Source of the DNA: Pseudomonas sp. NFR16
GTDB lineage: Bacteria > Pseudomonadota > Gammaproteobacteria > Pseudomonadales > Pseudomonadaceae
Assembly: GCF_900108875.1 (NCBI RefSeq)
Contig: NZ_FNYJ01000001.1
Span: forward strand, 1 to 64,000
Length of the DNA: 64,000 nucleotides
Direction of reading: 5' to 3'
The notes under the pieces are model-generated. The model saw only the letters and a list, made by a program, of their open reading frames with translations, did not search any database and was not told the origin of the DNA. This document shows, piece after piece, positions 9,202-18,327 of this stretch; within the stretch, counting starts at the first letter, position 1, and the number at the start of each line of letters is the position of its first letter. Position numbers and translations under genes: made by a program.

Positions 9202-10554
9202 ATGAATAACAGCCGATTCGCAAGAACCGCTGGCTGGCTGGCGCTGCTGTGCCTGGTCGCGGCAGGCCTGCTGGCCTGGTATGTCACCCGCGAGCCTGCC
9301 TCGTCCCTGGAAAACGATCAGGTCGCAGCCGCCGACCTGGCCCCGGCGCTGGTCGCCCGGGGTGAATACGTGGCACGGCTCGGCGACTGCGTGGCCTGCC
9401 ACAGCGTGCCAGGGGGCGCGCCTTTCGCCGGTGGTCTGGAAATGGCCACGCCGCTGGGAGCGATTCACACCACCAACGTCACCCCGGACCGCGAGACCGG
9501 CATCGGCGCTTACAGCCTGGCCGACTTCGACCGTGCCGTGCGTCATGGCGTGGCACCGGGCGGGCGCCGCCTGTATCCGGCGATGCCTTACCCGTCTTAT
9601 GCCAAGCTGAGTGACGATGACGTGCGAGCGCTGTATGCGTTCTTCATGAAGGGCGTGGCGCCGGCGCGGCAGGTGAACATCCAGAGCGATATCCCCTGGC
9701 CGTTGAACATGCGCTGGCCGATCGCCTTATGGAACGGCGTCTTCACCGAACCTGCGCCGTATGCGCCGAAGCCTGGCAAGGACGCGCTGTGGAATCGCGG
9801 TGCCTACATTGTTCAGGGGCCGGGCCATTGCGGCAGTTGCCACACCCCGCGCGGGCTGGCGTTCAACGAGAAAGCGCTGGATGAATCCGGCACGCCGTTC
9901 CTCGCTGGCGCCTTGCTCGATGGCTGGTACGCGCCGAGCCTGCGCAACGACCACAACACCGGGCTGGGCCGCTGGAGCGAGCCTGAGATCGTTCAGTTCC
10001 TCAAGGCCGGGCGCAATCAGCATGCGGTTGTTTTCGGCTCTATGACCGAAGCATTCAACAACTCCACGCAGTTCATGAGTGACGAGGACCTGACGGCGAT
10101 TGCGCGTTACCTCAAGTCGCTGCCGGGCGACCCGGGGCGCGACCGCAGCCCCTGGCAGTATCAGGCAACCTCAGTTGCGGCGCGTCCGGATTCGCCCGGC
10201 GCGCACACCTACGTGACCCGCTGTGCGTCGTGTCACGGTGTCGACGGCAAGGGGCAGTCCGAATGGATGCCGCCATTGGCCGGCGCCACCTCTGCACTGG
10301 CCAAGGAAAACGCGTCTGCGATCAACATCACCCTCAACGGTTCGCAGCGCATCGTCGCAGCCGGCGTACCCGACGCTTACCGAATGCCGGCGTTTCGTGA
10401 GCAGCTGTCGGATCAGGAAATCGCCGATGTCCTGACTTTCGTGCGCGGCACATGGGGCAATCAGGGCGGGGCAGTGGACGCGCAGGCCGTCGGCAAGCTG
10501 CGCGAGCGGACCGACCCGGCCAGCAGCACGCCCATCATTCTGCAGATGCGATAA
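9202..10554 (+). CDS. Triheme membrane-anchored cytochrome c
   Basis: A 450-residue protein with an N-terminal hydrophobic anchor (residues about 9-28) and three heme-c attachment motifs: CVACH at 63-67, CGSCH at 210-214 and CASCH at 341-345. The layout is that of cytochrome subunits of membrane alcohol and aldehyde dehydrogenases. It starts 17 bases after the molybdopterin subunit and should take its electrons to the quinone pool or a terminal oxidase. Methionine ligands are plausible in each domain (for example PAMPYPSYAKLSDDDVRALYA follows the first heme). No oddities; confident on family and role, not on the precise electron acceptor. Confidence 0.93.
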   Translation: MNNSRFARTAGWLALLCLVAAGLLAWYVTREPASSLENDQVAAADLAPALVARGEYVARLGDCVACHSVPGGAPFAGGLEMATPLGAIHTTNVTPDRETGIGAYSLADFDRAVRHGVAPGGRRLYPAMPYPSYAKLSDDDVRALYAFFMKGVAPARQVNIQSDIPWPLNMRWPIALWNGVFTEPAPYAPKPGKDALWNRGAYIVQGPGHCGSCHTPRGLAFNEKALDESGTPFLAGALLDGWYAPSLRNDHNTGLGRWSEPEIVQFLKAGRNQHAVVFGSMTEAFNNSTQFMSDEDLTAIARYLKSLPGDPGRDRSPWQYQATSVAARPDSPGAHTYVTRCASCHGVDGKGQSEWMPPLAGATSALAKENASAINITLNGSQRIVAAGVPDAYRMPAFREQLSDQEIADVLTFVRGTWGNQGGAVDAQAVGKLRERTDPASSTPIILQMR

Positions 10555-10565
10555 GGAGCCGCACC

Positions 10566-11603
10566 ATGGAAAGCATCGATTTGCTGGTCCTGCGCACGGC
10601 CCGTGACTGGCTGCGCGCCGGAGAGCGCGTGCTGCTGGCGACGGTGGCGCGGACATGGGGATCCTCGCCGCGCCCGGTGGGTTCGATGATGGCCCTGCGC
10701 AGCGACGGCCGAGTCGCCGGCAGCGTTTCCGGGGGCTGCATCGAGGATGACCTGATTCATCGCTACACCACCGCCCACGGCGGTCCGGGCATGACCGACG
10801 GGCCGCCGCAAGTGGCGCGCTACGGCGTCAGTGCCGACGAAGCCCACCGCTTCGGCTTGCCGTGCGGCGGAACGCTGGAATTGATTTTCGAATTCAGCCC
10901 GTCGTGGCAAGCGCTGGATGAGCTGCTGGCTCACCTCGACGCGGGGCGGCTGGTGCGTCGCCGTCTGGACCTGGCGAGCAACGCAGTGACGCTTGAACAC
11001 AGCGTCACGCCCGAGCAATTCGCCTTCGACGGTCAGGTGATGCTCAATACGCTGGGGCCCGGGTATCGCCTGCTGATGATCGGTGCCGGAGCGCTGGCTG
11101 AGTATCTGGCGACCATGGCCTTGTTCAACGGCTTCAAAGTGGCGGTCTGCGATCCTCGCCCCGAGTACGTGCAGACCTGGTCGGTCAGCGGCGTGGAGCA
11201 GATCGTCGGGATGCCCGATGACGTGGTGCGGGCGTTTTCCGCCGATCTGCGCACCTGCATCGTTGCGTTGAGCCACGATCCGAAACTCGATGATCTGGCC
11301 TTGCTCGAAGCACTGCAAGGGCCGGCGTTCTACATCGGTGCCATCGGCTCGCGGCGCAACAGCCAGCAGCGACGCGAGCGCCTGATCGAGCACTTCGGCG
11401 AAACCGAGGCGTCGCTTCAGCGCCTGCGTGGCCCGATCGGCATTTACATCGGCAGCAAGACGCCGGCAGAGATCGCCGTCAGCGTCATGGCTGAGATCCT
11501 GGCGGCGAAAAACGGCGTCGAACTGCCCCACGATGTCAGCGTGAGTCAGGCGAAAGTCGCGCTTGAAACACAGGAGCCGACTTATTCCAGCGCGACCCAG
11601 TGA
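10566..11603 (+). CDS. XdhC-family molybdenum cofactor insertion protein
   Basis: A 345-residue maturation factor. The N-terminal XdhC/CoxI domain shows VARTWGSSPRPVGSMMAL and GSVSGGCIEDDLI. The C-terminal Rossmann domain shows LMIGAGALAEYLATMAL, then YIGAIGSRRNSQQRRERL and IYIGSKTPAEIAVSVMAEI. Members bind molybdenum cofactor, protect it and load it in sulfurated form into the hydroxylase before Tat export. The ATG at 10566, 11 bases after the cytochrome stop and with AAGGAG just upstream, is clearly the start. Its last 22 bases overlap the 3' end of the opposing ABC ATPase gene, a tail-to-tail overlap in different frames. Confidence 0.93.
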   Translation: MESIDLLVLRTARDWLRAGERVLLATVARTWGSSPRPVGSMMALRSDGRVAGSVSGGCIEDDLIHRYTTAHGGPGMTDGPPQVARYGVSADEAHRFGLPCGGTLELIFEFSPSWQALDELLAHLDAGRLVRRRLDLASNAVTLEHSVTPEQFAFDGQVMLNTLGPGYRLLMIGAGALAEYLATMALFNGFKVAVCDPRPEYVQTWSVSGVEQIVGMPDDVVRAFSADLRTCIVALSHDPKLDDLALLEALQGPAFYIGAIGSRRNSQQRRERLIEHFGETEASLQRLRGPIGIYIGSKTPAEIAVSVMAEILAAKNGVELPHDVSVSQAKVALETQEPTYSSATQ

Positions 11604-13321
11604 TCGGTCGCCACCGCCGTGAACCGCTGCGGTGGCGCCACGAAGTCTGCCTGCTTGATCGGGTCGGGCCGCTCCAGTTCCTTGAGCAGGCTTTTGAAAT
11701 CGCGGCGTCGACCCACTTCCGGCACTGGCACGGCCGCAAGCAGGCGCCGGGTGTAAGGATGCTGCGGGTTGTGCAGAACCTGATCGCGCGCGCCGATCTC
11801 GACGATACGACCGCCGTACATCACCGCGACCCGATGGCAGATCCGCTCGACCACGGCCATGTCATGGGAAATGAACAGGTAACTCAGGCCATGCTCGGCG
11901 CGCAGTCGTTCGAGCAGGTCCAGCACCTGGGCCTGCACCGACACATCCAGCGCCGACACGGACTCGTCGGCGATGATGACTTTGGGGTTGAGCGCCAGGG
12001 CGCGGGCGATGCAGATGCGCTGCCGCTGCCCACCGGAAAACTGATGCGGATACCGCTCCATCGCCTCTGACGGCAGGTCGACCTGCTGCAGCAACTGGGC
12101 GACACGCTCGCGGCGCTGCGGCTCAGGCATGTGATCGTGGATCAGCAACGGCTCGCCCACCAGATCGAAGATGGTCTTGCGCGGATTGAGCGCGGCGTAG
12201 GGGTCCTGGAACACCATCTGCACGTCGCGTCGCACTCTTTGCAGCGCCTCGCCCTTCAGCCCGTTGAGCTCCTGACCCATCAGCCTGACGCTGCCCTGGT
12301 AGCTCAGCATGTTCATCAGCGCCTTGCCGGTGGTGGATTTTCCGCAGCCGCTTTCGCCCACCAGCCCCAGCGTTTCACCCTGGCGCAACTCGAAATTAAC
12401 GCCTTCCACCGCGTGCACGGTGCGCGGTGCCTCGAACCAGCCATGACGCAGGGCGAAGCGCACGTTCAGAACTTTCACCGCAAGCACCAGCGGCGATTCG
12501 CCCAGTTCCGCAGGTGGCGGGGCGCTGCCGAGCACGGGCACGGCCGCCAGCAGTTTGCGGGTGTAGGCTGCCTGCGGGGCGGTGAATACCTGATTCAGGG
12601 TGCCGCGCTCTTCCATGCGGCCCTGATTCATCACCACGACTTCGTCGGCCATCTCCGCGACCACGCCCATGTCGTGGGTGATCAGCAGCAGACTGGTCGC
12701 GAACTGCTGCTGCAATTCGCGCATGAGTTCCAGAATCTGCGCCTGGATGGTCACGTCCAGCGCTGTGGTCGGCTCATCGGCGATCAACACCTTGGGCTGA
12801 CAGAGCATGGCCATCGCGATCATGACCCGCTGGCGCATGCCGCCGGACAGCTCATGGGGATACTGGGTCAGGCGCTTGTCGACCTGCGGCATGCGCACCG
12901 CATCGAGCATCTCGCGGCAGCGTCGATGCACATCGGCGCGGCTCATCGGCTCATGTCGACGCAAGGTTTCGGCCAGTTGCCGGCCCACGGTCAGCAGCGG
13001 ATTGAGCGAGGTCATCGGCTCTTGAAAGATCATGCCGATCTGCTTGCCGCGCAAGCGCTGCATCTCGCGTTCCGACAGGCTCAGCAGGTCGCGATCCTCG
13101 AACAGGATGGCGCCGCCCGGTACGCTGGCCGCTTTCGGTAACAGCCCCATGATCGCCAGCGACGACAGCGACTTGCCGCTGCCCGACTCGCCGGCGATGC
13201 ACAGCGTACGGCCGGGGTAGAGCGCAAAGCTCAGCTCCTCGACCACTCGACGGCGCGAGGCACCGCCGCCGACGTCAATGCTCAGTCGCTCCACCGACAG
13301 GCTGGGCAGGTCGTTTGGCAT
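11582..13321 (-). CDS. Fused double ABC ATPase, peptide-type importer
   Basis: A 579-residue protein carrying two complete ATP-binding cassettes, equivalent to DppD and DppF joined in one chain. First cassette: Walker A GESGSGKS, signature LSGGMRQR, Walker [13 protein letters not shown]. Second: [28 protein letters not shown]. Each ends with the oligopeptide-transporter C-terminal extension (for example [15 protein letters not shown]). It powers the two permeases encoded upstream in the same operon. It is the last gene of that operon: its ATG shares a TGATG overlap with the amidase stop. Fused forms are common in this subfamily (as in GsiA/YejF). Confidence 0.95.
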   Translation of the reverse strand: MPNDLPSLSVERLSIDVGGGASRRRVVEELSFALYPGRTLCIAGESGSGKSLSSLAIMGLLPKAASVPGGAILFEDRDLLSLSEREMQRLRGKQIGMIFQEPMTSLNPLLTVGRQLAETLRRHEPMSRADVHRRCREMLDAVRMPQVDKRLTQYPHELSGGMRQRVMIAMAMLCQPKVLIADEPTTALDVTIQAQILELMRELQQQFATSLLLITHDMGVVAEMADEVVVMNQGRMEERGTLNQVFTAPQAAYTRKLLAAVPVLGSAPPPAELGESPLVLAVKVLNVRFALRHGWFEAPRTVHAVEGVNFELRQGETLGLVGESGCGKSTTGKALMNMLSYQGSVRLMGQELNGLKGEALQRVRRDVQMVFQDPYAALNPRKTIFDLVGEPLLIHDHMPEPQRRERVAQLLQQVDLPSEAMERYPHQFSGGQRQRICIARALALNPKVIIADESVSALDVSVQAQVLDLLERLRAEHGLSYLFISHDMAVVERICHRVAVMYGGRIVEIGARDQVLHNPQHPYTRRLLAAVPVPEVGRRRDFKSLLKELERPDPIKQADFVAPPQRFTAVATDHWVALE

Positions 13322-14268
13322 CAGTTGAATACCACCTTTGGAAAGTAGAACGACACCACCCAGTTAGGCAGGTCGACGATCTCGCTGATGCGCAGGTCGC
13401 CGCACACTGAACAGAGCATGTAGGCCTGCTCGGCGGGCATTCCGTGCTCCCGGCACAGCCAGTCGATGGTGTTGGCGACCGCCTGGCGAGCGGCCTGCAT
13501 CAGGTCCGGCCCTATGCCGGTGAAGGCCTCGTAGCCTGCGCTGTCCAGATGACCGGTGACCGGGCCGGGCGTGCTGAAACGCGGCGTGGCCAGCGGTGTC
13601 TGCTTGATCAGGTCGAGCTTGACCACCACGTCCATGGCGCTCTCGATGGCGGTGCCACAGACTTCGCCGTCACCCTGGGCGGCATGGGTGTCGCCGATGG
13701 AAAACAGTGCGCCGGGCACTTCGACCGGCAGGTACAGCACGCTGCCCGCGGCCAGATCACGGATGTCCAGATTGCCGCCCACCCGACGTGGCGGCACGAT
13801 CGAGTGCAAGCCTGGCTCGGCGGGCGCCACACCCACGGTGCCGGCAAACGGTTTGAGCGGCACCCTGGCGAATTCGCCGAAGGCCGCGGGCGCGAGGGTC
13901 TGGGTGTCGTAGTGCCAGAGCGCCAGGGCCGGCGCCTGAAACTGATCGGCGAGCAGGCCGAAGCCTGGAATGTTGGCGGTCCAGCCAAAGCCGCCTGGCT
14001 TGAAGCTGTCCAGGGTGATTTTCAGCACGTCGCCGGGTTCGGCCCCCTCGACATAGATCGGGCCGGTCACCGGGTTGATCTGGTCGAACGGCATCACGCT
14101 GACGTCGGCCACCTGCGATTGTGCGGTGAAGTAGCCGTTGGACGAGTCCCTGCAGTTCATCTGCAGGGTCGTGCCGGGCGCCACCCGCTCGACGGGGGCG
14201 AAGCGATGATCCCAGCCGAAGTGGCTGTTGACGCTGTGGATGGTGTTGACCAGGCAGTTCTGGCACAT
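13321..14268 (-). CDS. Acetamidase/formamidase family amidohydrolase
   Basis: A 315-residue member of the FmdA/AmdA family, which hydrolyses formamide, acetamide or related short amides to ammonia and the acid. Visible family features are the N-terminal NTIHSVNSHFGWDHRFAPV, the metal-site region SIGDTHAAQGDGEVCGTAIE and the C-terminal MCSVCGDLRISEIVD. The start at 14268 (MCQNCLV) is preferred over 14283 and 14331 because GAGGAA lies seven bases upstream. The enzyme is cytoplasmic. Placement between the binding protein and the ATPase of a peptide-type importer, downstream of an AmiC/ANTAR regulator pair, argues that the importer delivers its substrate. Confidence 0.92.
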   Translation of the reverse strand: MCQNCLVNTIHSVNSHFGWDHRFAPVERVAPGTTLQMNCRDSSNGYFTAQSQVADVSVMPFDQINPVTGPIYVEGAEPGDVLKITLDSFKPGGFGWTANIPGFGLLADQFQAPALALWHYDTQTLAPAAFGEFARVPLKPFAGTVGVAPAEPGLHSIVPPRRVGGNLDIRDLAAGSVLYLPVEVPGALFSIGDTHAAQGDGEVCGTAIESAMDVVVKLDLIKQTPLATPRFSTPGPVTGHLDSAGYEAFTGIGPDLMQAARQAVANTIDWLCREHGMPAEQAYMLCSVCGDLRISEIVDLPNWVVSFYFPKVVFN

Positions 14269-14337
14269 GTGGGCGTTCCTCATGGCAATGGGGCGATGGC
14301 CCGTTCCGCAGCGAAATACGGGACAGGCCAAGGGCGA

Positions 14338-15945
14338 TCATTTCACCCAGATGTAGTCGTAGTTGACCGGCACGTGCACCGGATCGACGTACAGCGCGTC
14401 GTCGCCGCCCATGCGCTTGGAACGCACGGTGAAGCGCTGCTCGTTGAAGATCGGCACCCAAGGGGCATCGGCCATCACATCGGTGAAGATTTTCTTCCAC
14501 GCTTCGGTGCGCTCGGCCTGCTGTTCCGGACGCGCCATCGCATCGGCCTTGGCGGCGCGTTCATCCAGCGCCTTGTTGCAGTACAACGCCCAGTTCCAGC
14601 CACCATCGACAGCGCCGCTGCACCCCAGGATCGGTCCGTAGAAGTTCGAAGGATCCGGGAAGTCGGCGATCCAGGCCATGCCGCCGGACCACACCATCGG
14701 CGCCTGATCTTTCGAGCTGCCCGCGGCGATCACGTTGGCCTGGGCCAGCGATTTGATCTGCACGCGGATGCCGACCTTGGCCAGGTCCTGCTGGATGGAC
14801 TGGGCGATGCGCGGCTGCGGATCGGTGTTCATCACGTAGAGTTCGGTGTCGAAACCCTTGGCCAGGCCTGCGTCGGCAAGCAGCTTCTTCGCGCCTTCGA
14901 CGTCGTACGGCAGCCCCTTGTACTGCGTGTCATAACCGGGCATTGCCGGCGGCAGCGGCTGATTGGCGGGCACCGCGCGGCCGTTGATGATGCGCACGAT
15001 CCGCTCTTTGCTGATCGCCATGTTGATCGCCTGCCTCACCTTGAGGTTGTCGAACGGCGGCAGCGTGGTTTTCAGCGTCACATAACCGGTCTGCAACTGA
15101 TTGCCGGTGACCAGCAACGGCTTGGACGCGGGATCGTTCTTGAATTGCAGGAACTGCGCGGGCGGCACGCCGTCGCCGGCGATATCGACCTCGCCCTTGT
15201 TCAGGCGCAGCAGGGCGACGGTGGGGTCCTGGCCGATTTCGAAGGTGATCTTGTCGACGTACGGCAGGCCCTTCTGGAAGTAGTTCGGGTTTTTGATCAG
15301 CTCAAGCTTCTGCCCCAGTTTCCATTCGCCCAGGCTGAAGGCGCCGCTGCCCATCGGGTGCTTGCCAAAGTCGGCGCCCCATTGCTCGACCGCCTCTTTG
15401 GGGACGACCGAGGCGAAGTTGATCGCCATGATGTGCAGGAACGTCGCGTTCGGCGCGCTGAGTGTGATGGTCAGGTGCTGATCGTCGATGACCTTGACGC
15501 CGCTGAGCGTCTGACTTTTGCCGGCGGTCATGTCCTCGTAGCCGACGATCGAGCTGAAGAACCCGGCGCCAGGGCTCTGGGTCTTGGGATTGACGGTGCG
15601 TTCCAGCGAGTATTTGACGTCATTGGCAACCAACTCACGGCCGTTCTGAAACTTCACGCCTTTGACCAGGGTAAAGCTGTACACCAACCCGTCCGCCGAC
15701 ACGCTGTAGTCCTCGGCCAGGCTTTTGACCAGTTCGGTGGTGCCCGGCCTATAGTCCATCAGGCGGCCGAACAGGCTCTTGATCATCGACCAGTTCTGCC
15801 AGTCATAGCCGATGGCCGGGTCCAGTGTCGCGACATCGTTCTGATACGTCACCACCAGATTGCCTCCGCTCTTGGGCGTGTCGGCCCACAGCGGCGTGGT
15901 GAACAGCGTGGCCGCCACGGCCAGGGTCAGCGCTTTGATTTTCAT
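14338..15945 (-). CDS. Periplasmic substrate-binding protein, peptide/amide ABC importer
   Basis: A 535-residue solute-binding protein of family 5 (SBP_bac_5, DppA/OppA type). A classical signal peptide (MKIKALTLAVAATLFTTPLWA) ends near residue 21. The mature part has the family start GGNLVVTYQNDVATLDPAIGYDW and the conserved KFQNGRELVANDVKYSLERT region. It captures ligand in the periplasm for the two permeases, which lie upstream in the operon with 26 bases between. Family 5 proteins bind di- and oligopeptides, nickel, glutathione and some amides; here the adjacent amidase suggests an amide-bearing ligand, which is inference. Confidence 0.94.
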   Translation of the reverse strand: MKIKALTLAVAATLFTTPLWADTPKSGGNLVVTYQNDVATLDPAIGYDWQNWSMIKSLFGRLMDYRPGTTELVKSLAEDYSVSADGLVYSFTLVKGVKFQNGRELVANDVKYSLERTVNPKTQSPGAGFFSSIVGYEDMTAGKSQTLSGVKVIDDQHLTITLSAPNATFLHIMAINFASVVPKEAVEQWGADFGKHPMGSGAFSLGEWKLGQKLELIKNPNYFQKGLPYVDKITFEIGQDPTVALLRLNKGEVDIAGDGVPPAQFLQFKNDPASKPLLVTGNQLQTGYVTLKTTLPPFDNLKVRQAINMAISKERIVRIINGRAVPANQPLPPAMPGYDTQYKGLPYDVEGAKKLLADAGLAKGFDTELYVMNTDPQPRIAQSIQQDLAKVGIRVQIKSLAQANVIAAGSSKDQAPMVWSGGMAWIADFPDPSNFYGPILGCSGAVDGGWNWALYCNKALDERAAKADAMARPEQQAERTEAWKKIFTDVMADAPWVPIFNEQRFTVRSKRMGGDDALYVDPVHVPVNYDYIWVK

Positions 15946-15971
15946 TCTTGTGCCCCGTTGTGTTGATGGAT

Positions 15972-16898
15972 TCAGTGCTGCTTGATATCGATGCGCGGGT
16001 CCACCAGCGGGATCAGCAGATCCGCGAGCAGGTTGCCCAGAACGATGGCCACCGCAGAGAGCGTGGTCACTCCGACGATGACTGGAATGTCGACTTGCTG
16101 AATGGACTGCCAGGCCAGCTGACCGATGCCGGGCCAGCCGAAGACTGACTCCACCACGACCAGACCGCCCATGAACACGCCGATGTCGATGCCGATCATG
16201 GGGATCACCGGCACGATGGCGTTGGGCAGCACGTGCACGAAGATTACCCGCGCCCGGCTCAGACCCTTGGCCCGGGCTGTGCGAATGAAGTCCTGATGCA
16301 GCACGTCAATCATCGAGGAGCGGACCATGCGCGAGTACCAGCCGCTGCCCAACAGTCCCAGGGTCAGGGCCGGCAGCATCAGGTGGCTGGCCCCGCCGTA
16401 GCCGCCGAGCGGGAACCAGCCCAGCTGCACCGCGAAGAAATACAGGAACAGCATCGCGGCGATGAATTGCGGCGCCGAGACACCGACGAAGGAAAACGCC
16501 ATCAACAGCTTGTCGGCGAAGCTGTCCCGCTTGAGGGCGGCGAGCATGCCCAGGCTGATGCCGATCAGCAGTTCGAAGCCGATGCCGGCGGCCATCAGTT
16601 CCAGAGACGGTCGCAGGCGGGCACCGATCAACTCGCTGACGGCGGTGCGCTGAATATACGAGCGGCCCAGATCGCCTTGAAGCAGATGCCCCAGATACCC
16701 GACATATTGCTGATAGAACGGCTGATCCAGACCCAGCTGCGCGCGGATGGCCGCCACGACTTCCGGCGTTGCGCTGCGCCCGGCAATCTGCCGCGCGGGG
16801 TCGGCGGGCAGCAGGAACAGCAACAGGTAGGTGATGAAGGTCACCCCCAACAGAATCAACAGCGCATAGCCGACCCGGCGGCAGATGAACGGCAGCAT
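15972..16898 (-). CDS. ABC permease, DppB type
   Basis: A 308-residue inner-membrane permease with six predicted helices. It starts MLPFICRRVGYALLILLGVTF, the standard N-terminus of DppB-like subunits, and has the RSATPEVVAAIRAQLGLDQP periplasmic loop and the cytoplasmic coupling helix RTARAKGLSRARVIFVHVLP (EAA-like loop). The true start is 16898; a longer in-frame extension upstream is a shadow of the preceding permease. Its ATG overlaps the stop of the DppC-like gene (TGATG), so the two are translated together at equal level. Confidence 0.94.
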   Translation of the reverse strand: MLPFICRRVGYALLILLGVTFITYLLLFLLPADPARQIAGRSATPEVVAAIRAQLGLDQPFYQQYVGYLGHLLQGDLGRSYIQRTAVSELIGARLRPSLELMAAGIGFELLIGISLGMLAALKRDSFADKLLMAFSFVGVSAPQFIAAMLFLYFFAVQLGWFPLGGYGGASHLMLPALTLGLLGSGWYSRMVRSSMIDVLHQDFIRTARAKGLSRARVIFVHVLPNAIVPVIPMIGIDIGVFMGGLVVVESVFGWPGIGQLAWQSIQQVDIPVIVGVTTLSAVAIVLGNLLADLLIPLVDPRIDIKQH

Positions 16899-17746
16899 CA
16901 GCGGCGCCCCTTGAGTGTGGGGTCGAGTTCGTCGCGCAGGGCGTCTCCGACCAGATTGAACGCCAGTGACAGCAGGATGATTGCCGCGCCCGGAATGAAC
17001 ACCAGCCAGGGGGCCGAGGTGAAGTAGGTCTGGCTTTCGAAAATGATGTTGCCCCAGCTCGGTGTGGGCGGTTGCACGCCGACGCCGAGATAGGACAGGG
17101 TCGCTTCGAGCAGGACGGTGGTGGAAATTCCCAGCGTCGCCCATACCAGAATGGTCGGCAGCAAATGCGGCAACAGGTGCGAAAAGAGGATGCGCAGCGA
17201 GCTGGCGCCCAGCGTTCGCTCGACGGCGACGAAATCCCGCGCGCTCAGCGCCACGGTCTCGGCATAAATGACGCGGGCAATCTGCACCCAGTTGACCATC
17301 GCGATCACCATCGCGACGATCCACACACTCGGTTGAAAGATGGCCGACAAGGCAATCGCCAACAGCAGGGCAGGGAAGGCCATCATCAGATCGGTCAGGC
17401 GCATCAGTGCACTGCCCAGCCAGCCCCGCACGAAGCCTGCGGTCAGGCCCACCAGTGTGCCGATCAGCACCGCCATGCCGTTGGCCAGCACGCCGATGAA
17501 CAGCGAGGTCCGTGCGCCGAAGATCAGGCGCGACATCAGGTCCCGGCCAAGCAGGTCAGTGCCCATCCAGTACGGCGTGGCAGGGGCCAGCGGCGCTCCT
17601 TCCATCGACAGGCCTTCGACGAACTGCTCGTCCGGGTCGAAGGGGCTCAGCCACGGCGCAAGCACGGCCAGCGCAATCACCGCCACGATGAACAGCAGCG
17701 ACACCGCCACTGAAGGCCGACGCAGCAACGCCTTGAGTATGTTCAT
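16898..17746 (-). CDS. ABC permease, DppC type
   Basis: A 282-residue permease with an N-terminal OppC_N helix (LLRRPSVAVSLLFIVAVIAL) and the coupling loop VAVERTLGASSLRILFSHLLP. The segment GAPLAPATPYWMGTDLLGRDLMSRLIFGART is the well-known DppC signature before helix 2. The start at 17746 has GAGGG about five bases upstream and overlaps the ANTAR gene stop (ATGA). It pairs with the DppB-like subunit to form the membrane channel. Confidence 0.94.
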   Translation of the reverse strand: MNILKALLRRPSVAVSLLFIVAVIALAVLAPWLSPFDPDEQFVEGLSMEGAPLAPATPYWMGTDLLGRDLMSRLIFGARTSLFIGVLANGMAVLIGTLVGLTAGFVRGWLGSALMRLTDLMMAFPALLLAIALSAIFQPSVWIVAMVIAMVNWVQIARVIYAETVALSARDFVAVERTLGASSLRILFSHLLPHLLPTILVWATLGISTTVLLEATLSYLGVGVQPPTPSWGNIIFESQTYFTSAPWLVFIPGAAIILLSLAFNLVGDALRDELDPTLKGRR

Positions 17747-18327
17747 GCGCGGCCCTCGTCGCGGGTCGCCAGGACATCGACACACAGGGCCTCGATGGGG
17801 CGATTGAGCTGCATCGACAGGCTGCGCAGCCGTTCATAGGCGGTTGCCTCGTCGATGTGCTGAGTCACCATCAGGCGAGCAAGCGCCTGGCCGAGCAGCG
17901 GTCGCATCGCCAGGCGCTCCTGCAGCACGGCAAGCTGTTCGGCATCGGCCCGTTGCCGGTTGCGCAATCCCACCGCCATCATCAGGGTGGTGTAGACCGA
18001 GCCCTGGCTGATGGGTTTGTTGAGCAACGCGGTGGCGCCCAGCTGCAGCGCCCGCTGTATTTGCGACAGGGTTTCGTGGGCGGTGAGGGCGACGATCGGA
18101 ATACCGGCGGCATCCAGCGTCTTCACCGTCGCAGGACTGGCGAAGTGCTCGATCTCGATGATGGCGGCGAAGCAGCCCTGGGTGTCGCAAGGTGCATCGC
18201 GATGCAGCGCCTGCGCCCGAATGCCCAGCCGCTGCAGGCTTTTGCCCAAGCTGGCCTGACTGCGCTCATCGCAGTCGATCAACAGCAAGTGCCCCTGATC
18301 GAGGGCAGGAAACGCTCGTGCTTTCAT
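17743..18327 (-). CDS. ANTAR-domain antiterminator, AmiR-like
   Basis: A 194-residue regulator. Residues 1-125 form a pseudo-receiver (HLLLIDCDERSQASLGKSL, then GIPIVALTAHETLSQIQRAL and ATALLNKPI) with the layout of AmiR rather than a normal phosphorylated receiver. A coiled coil follows, then an ANTAR domain (LAVLQERLAMRPLLGQALARLMV, then EATAYERLRSLSMQLNRPI). ANTAR proteins bind paired RNA hairpins and stop terminator formation. The gene overlaps its neighbours by four bases at both ends (ATGA), so it is made with the AmiC-like sensor that presumably holds it inactive. Its likely RNA target is the operon leader at 19483-19548. Confidence 0.92.
   Translation of the reverse strand: MKARAFPALDQGHLLLIDCDERSQASLGKSLQRLGIRAQALHRDAPCDTQGCFAAIIEIEHFASPATVKTLDAAGIPIVALTAHETLSQIQRALQLGATALLNKPISQGSVYTTLMMAVGLRNRQRADAEQLAVLQERLAMRPLLGQALARLMVTQHIDEATAYERLRSLSMQLNRPIEALCVDVLATRDEGRA

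Noticed and set aside
12131..13141. A 336-codon plus-strand frame
   Set aside because: Shadow of the double ABC ATPase; His/Gln-rich composition typical of antisense translation.
13444..15966. An 840-codon open frame on the plus strand
   Set aside because: It lies opposite the amidase and binding-protein genes, whose families are certain, and its translation is rich in His/Arg/Gly without any domain. Long antisense frames are common in GC-rich DNA.
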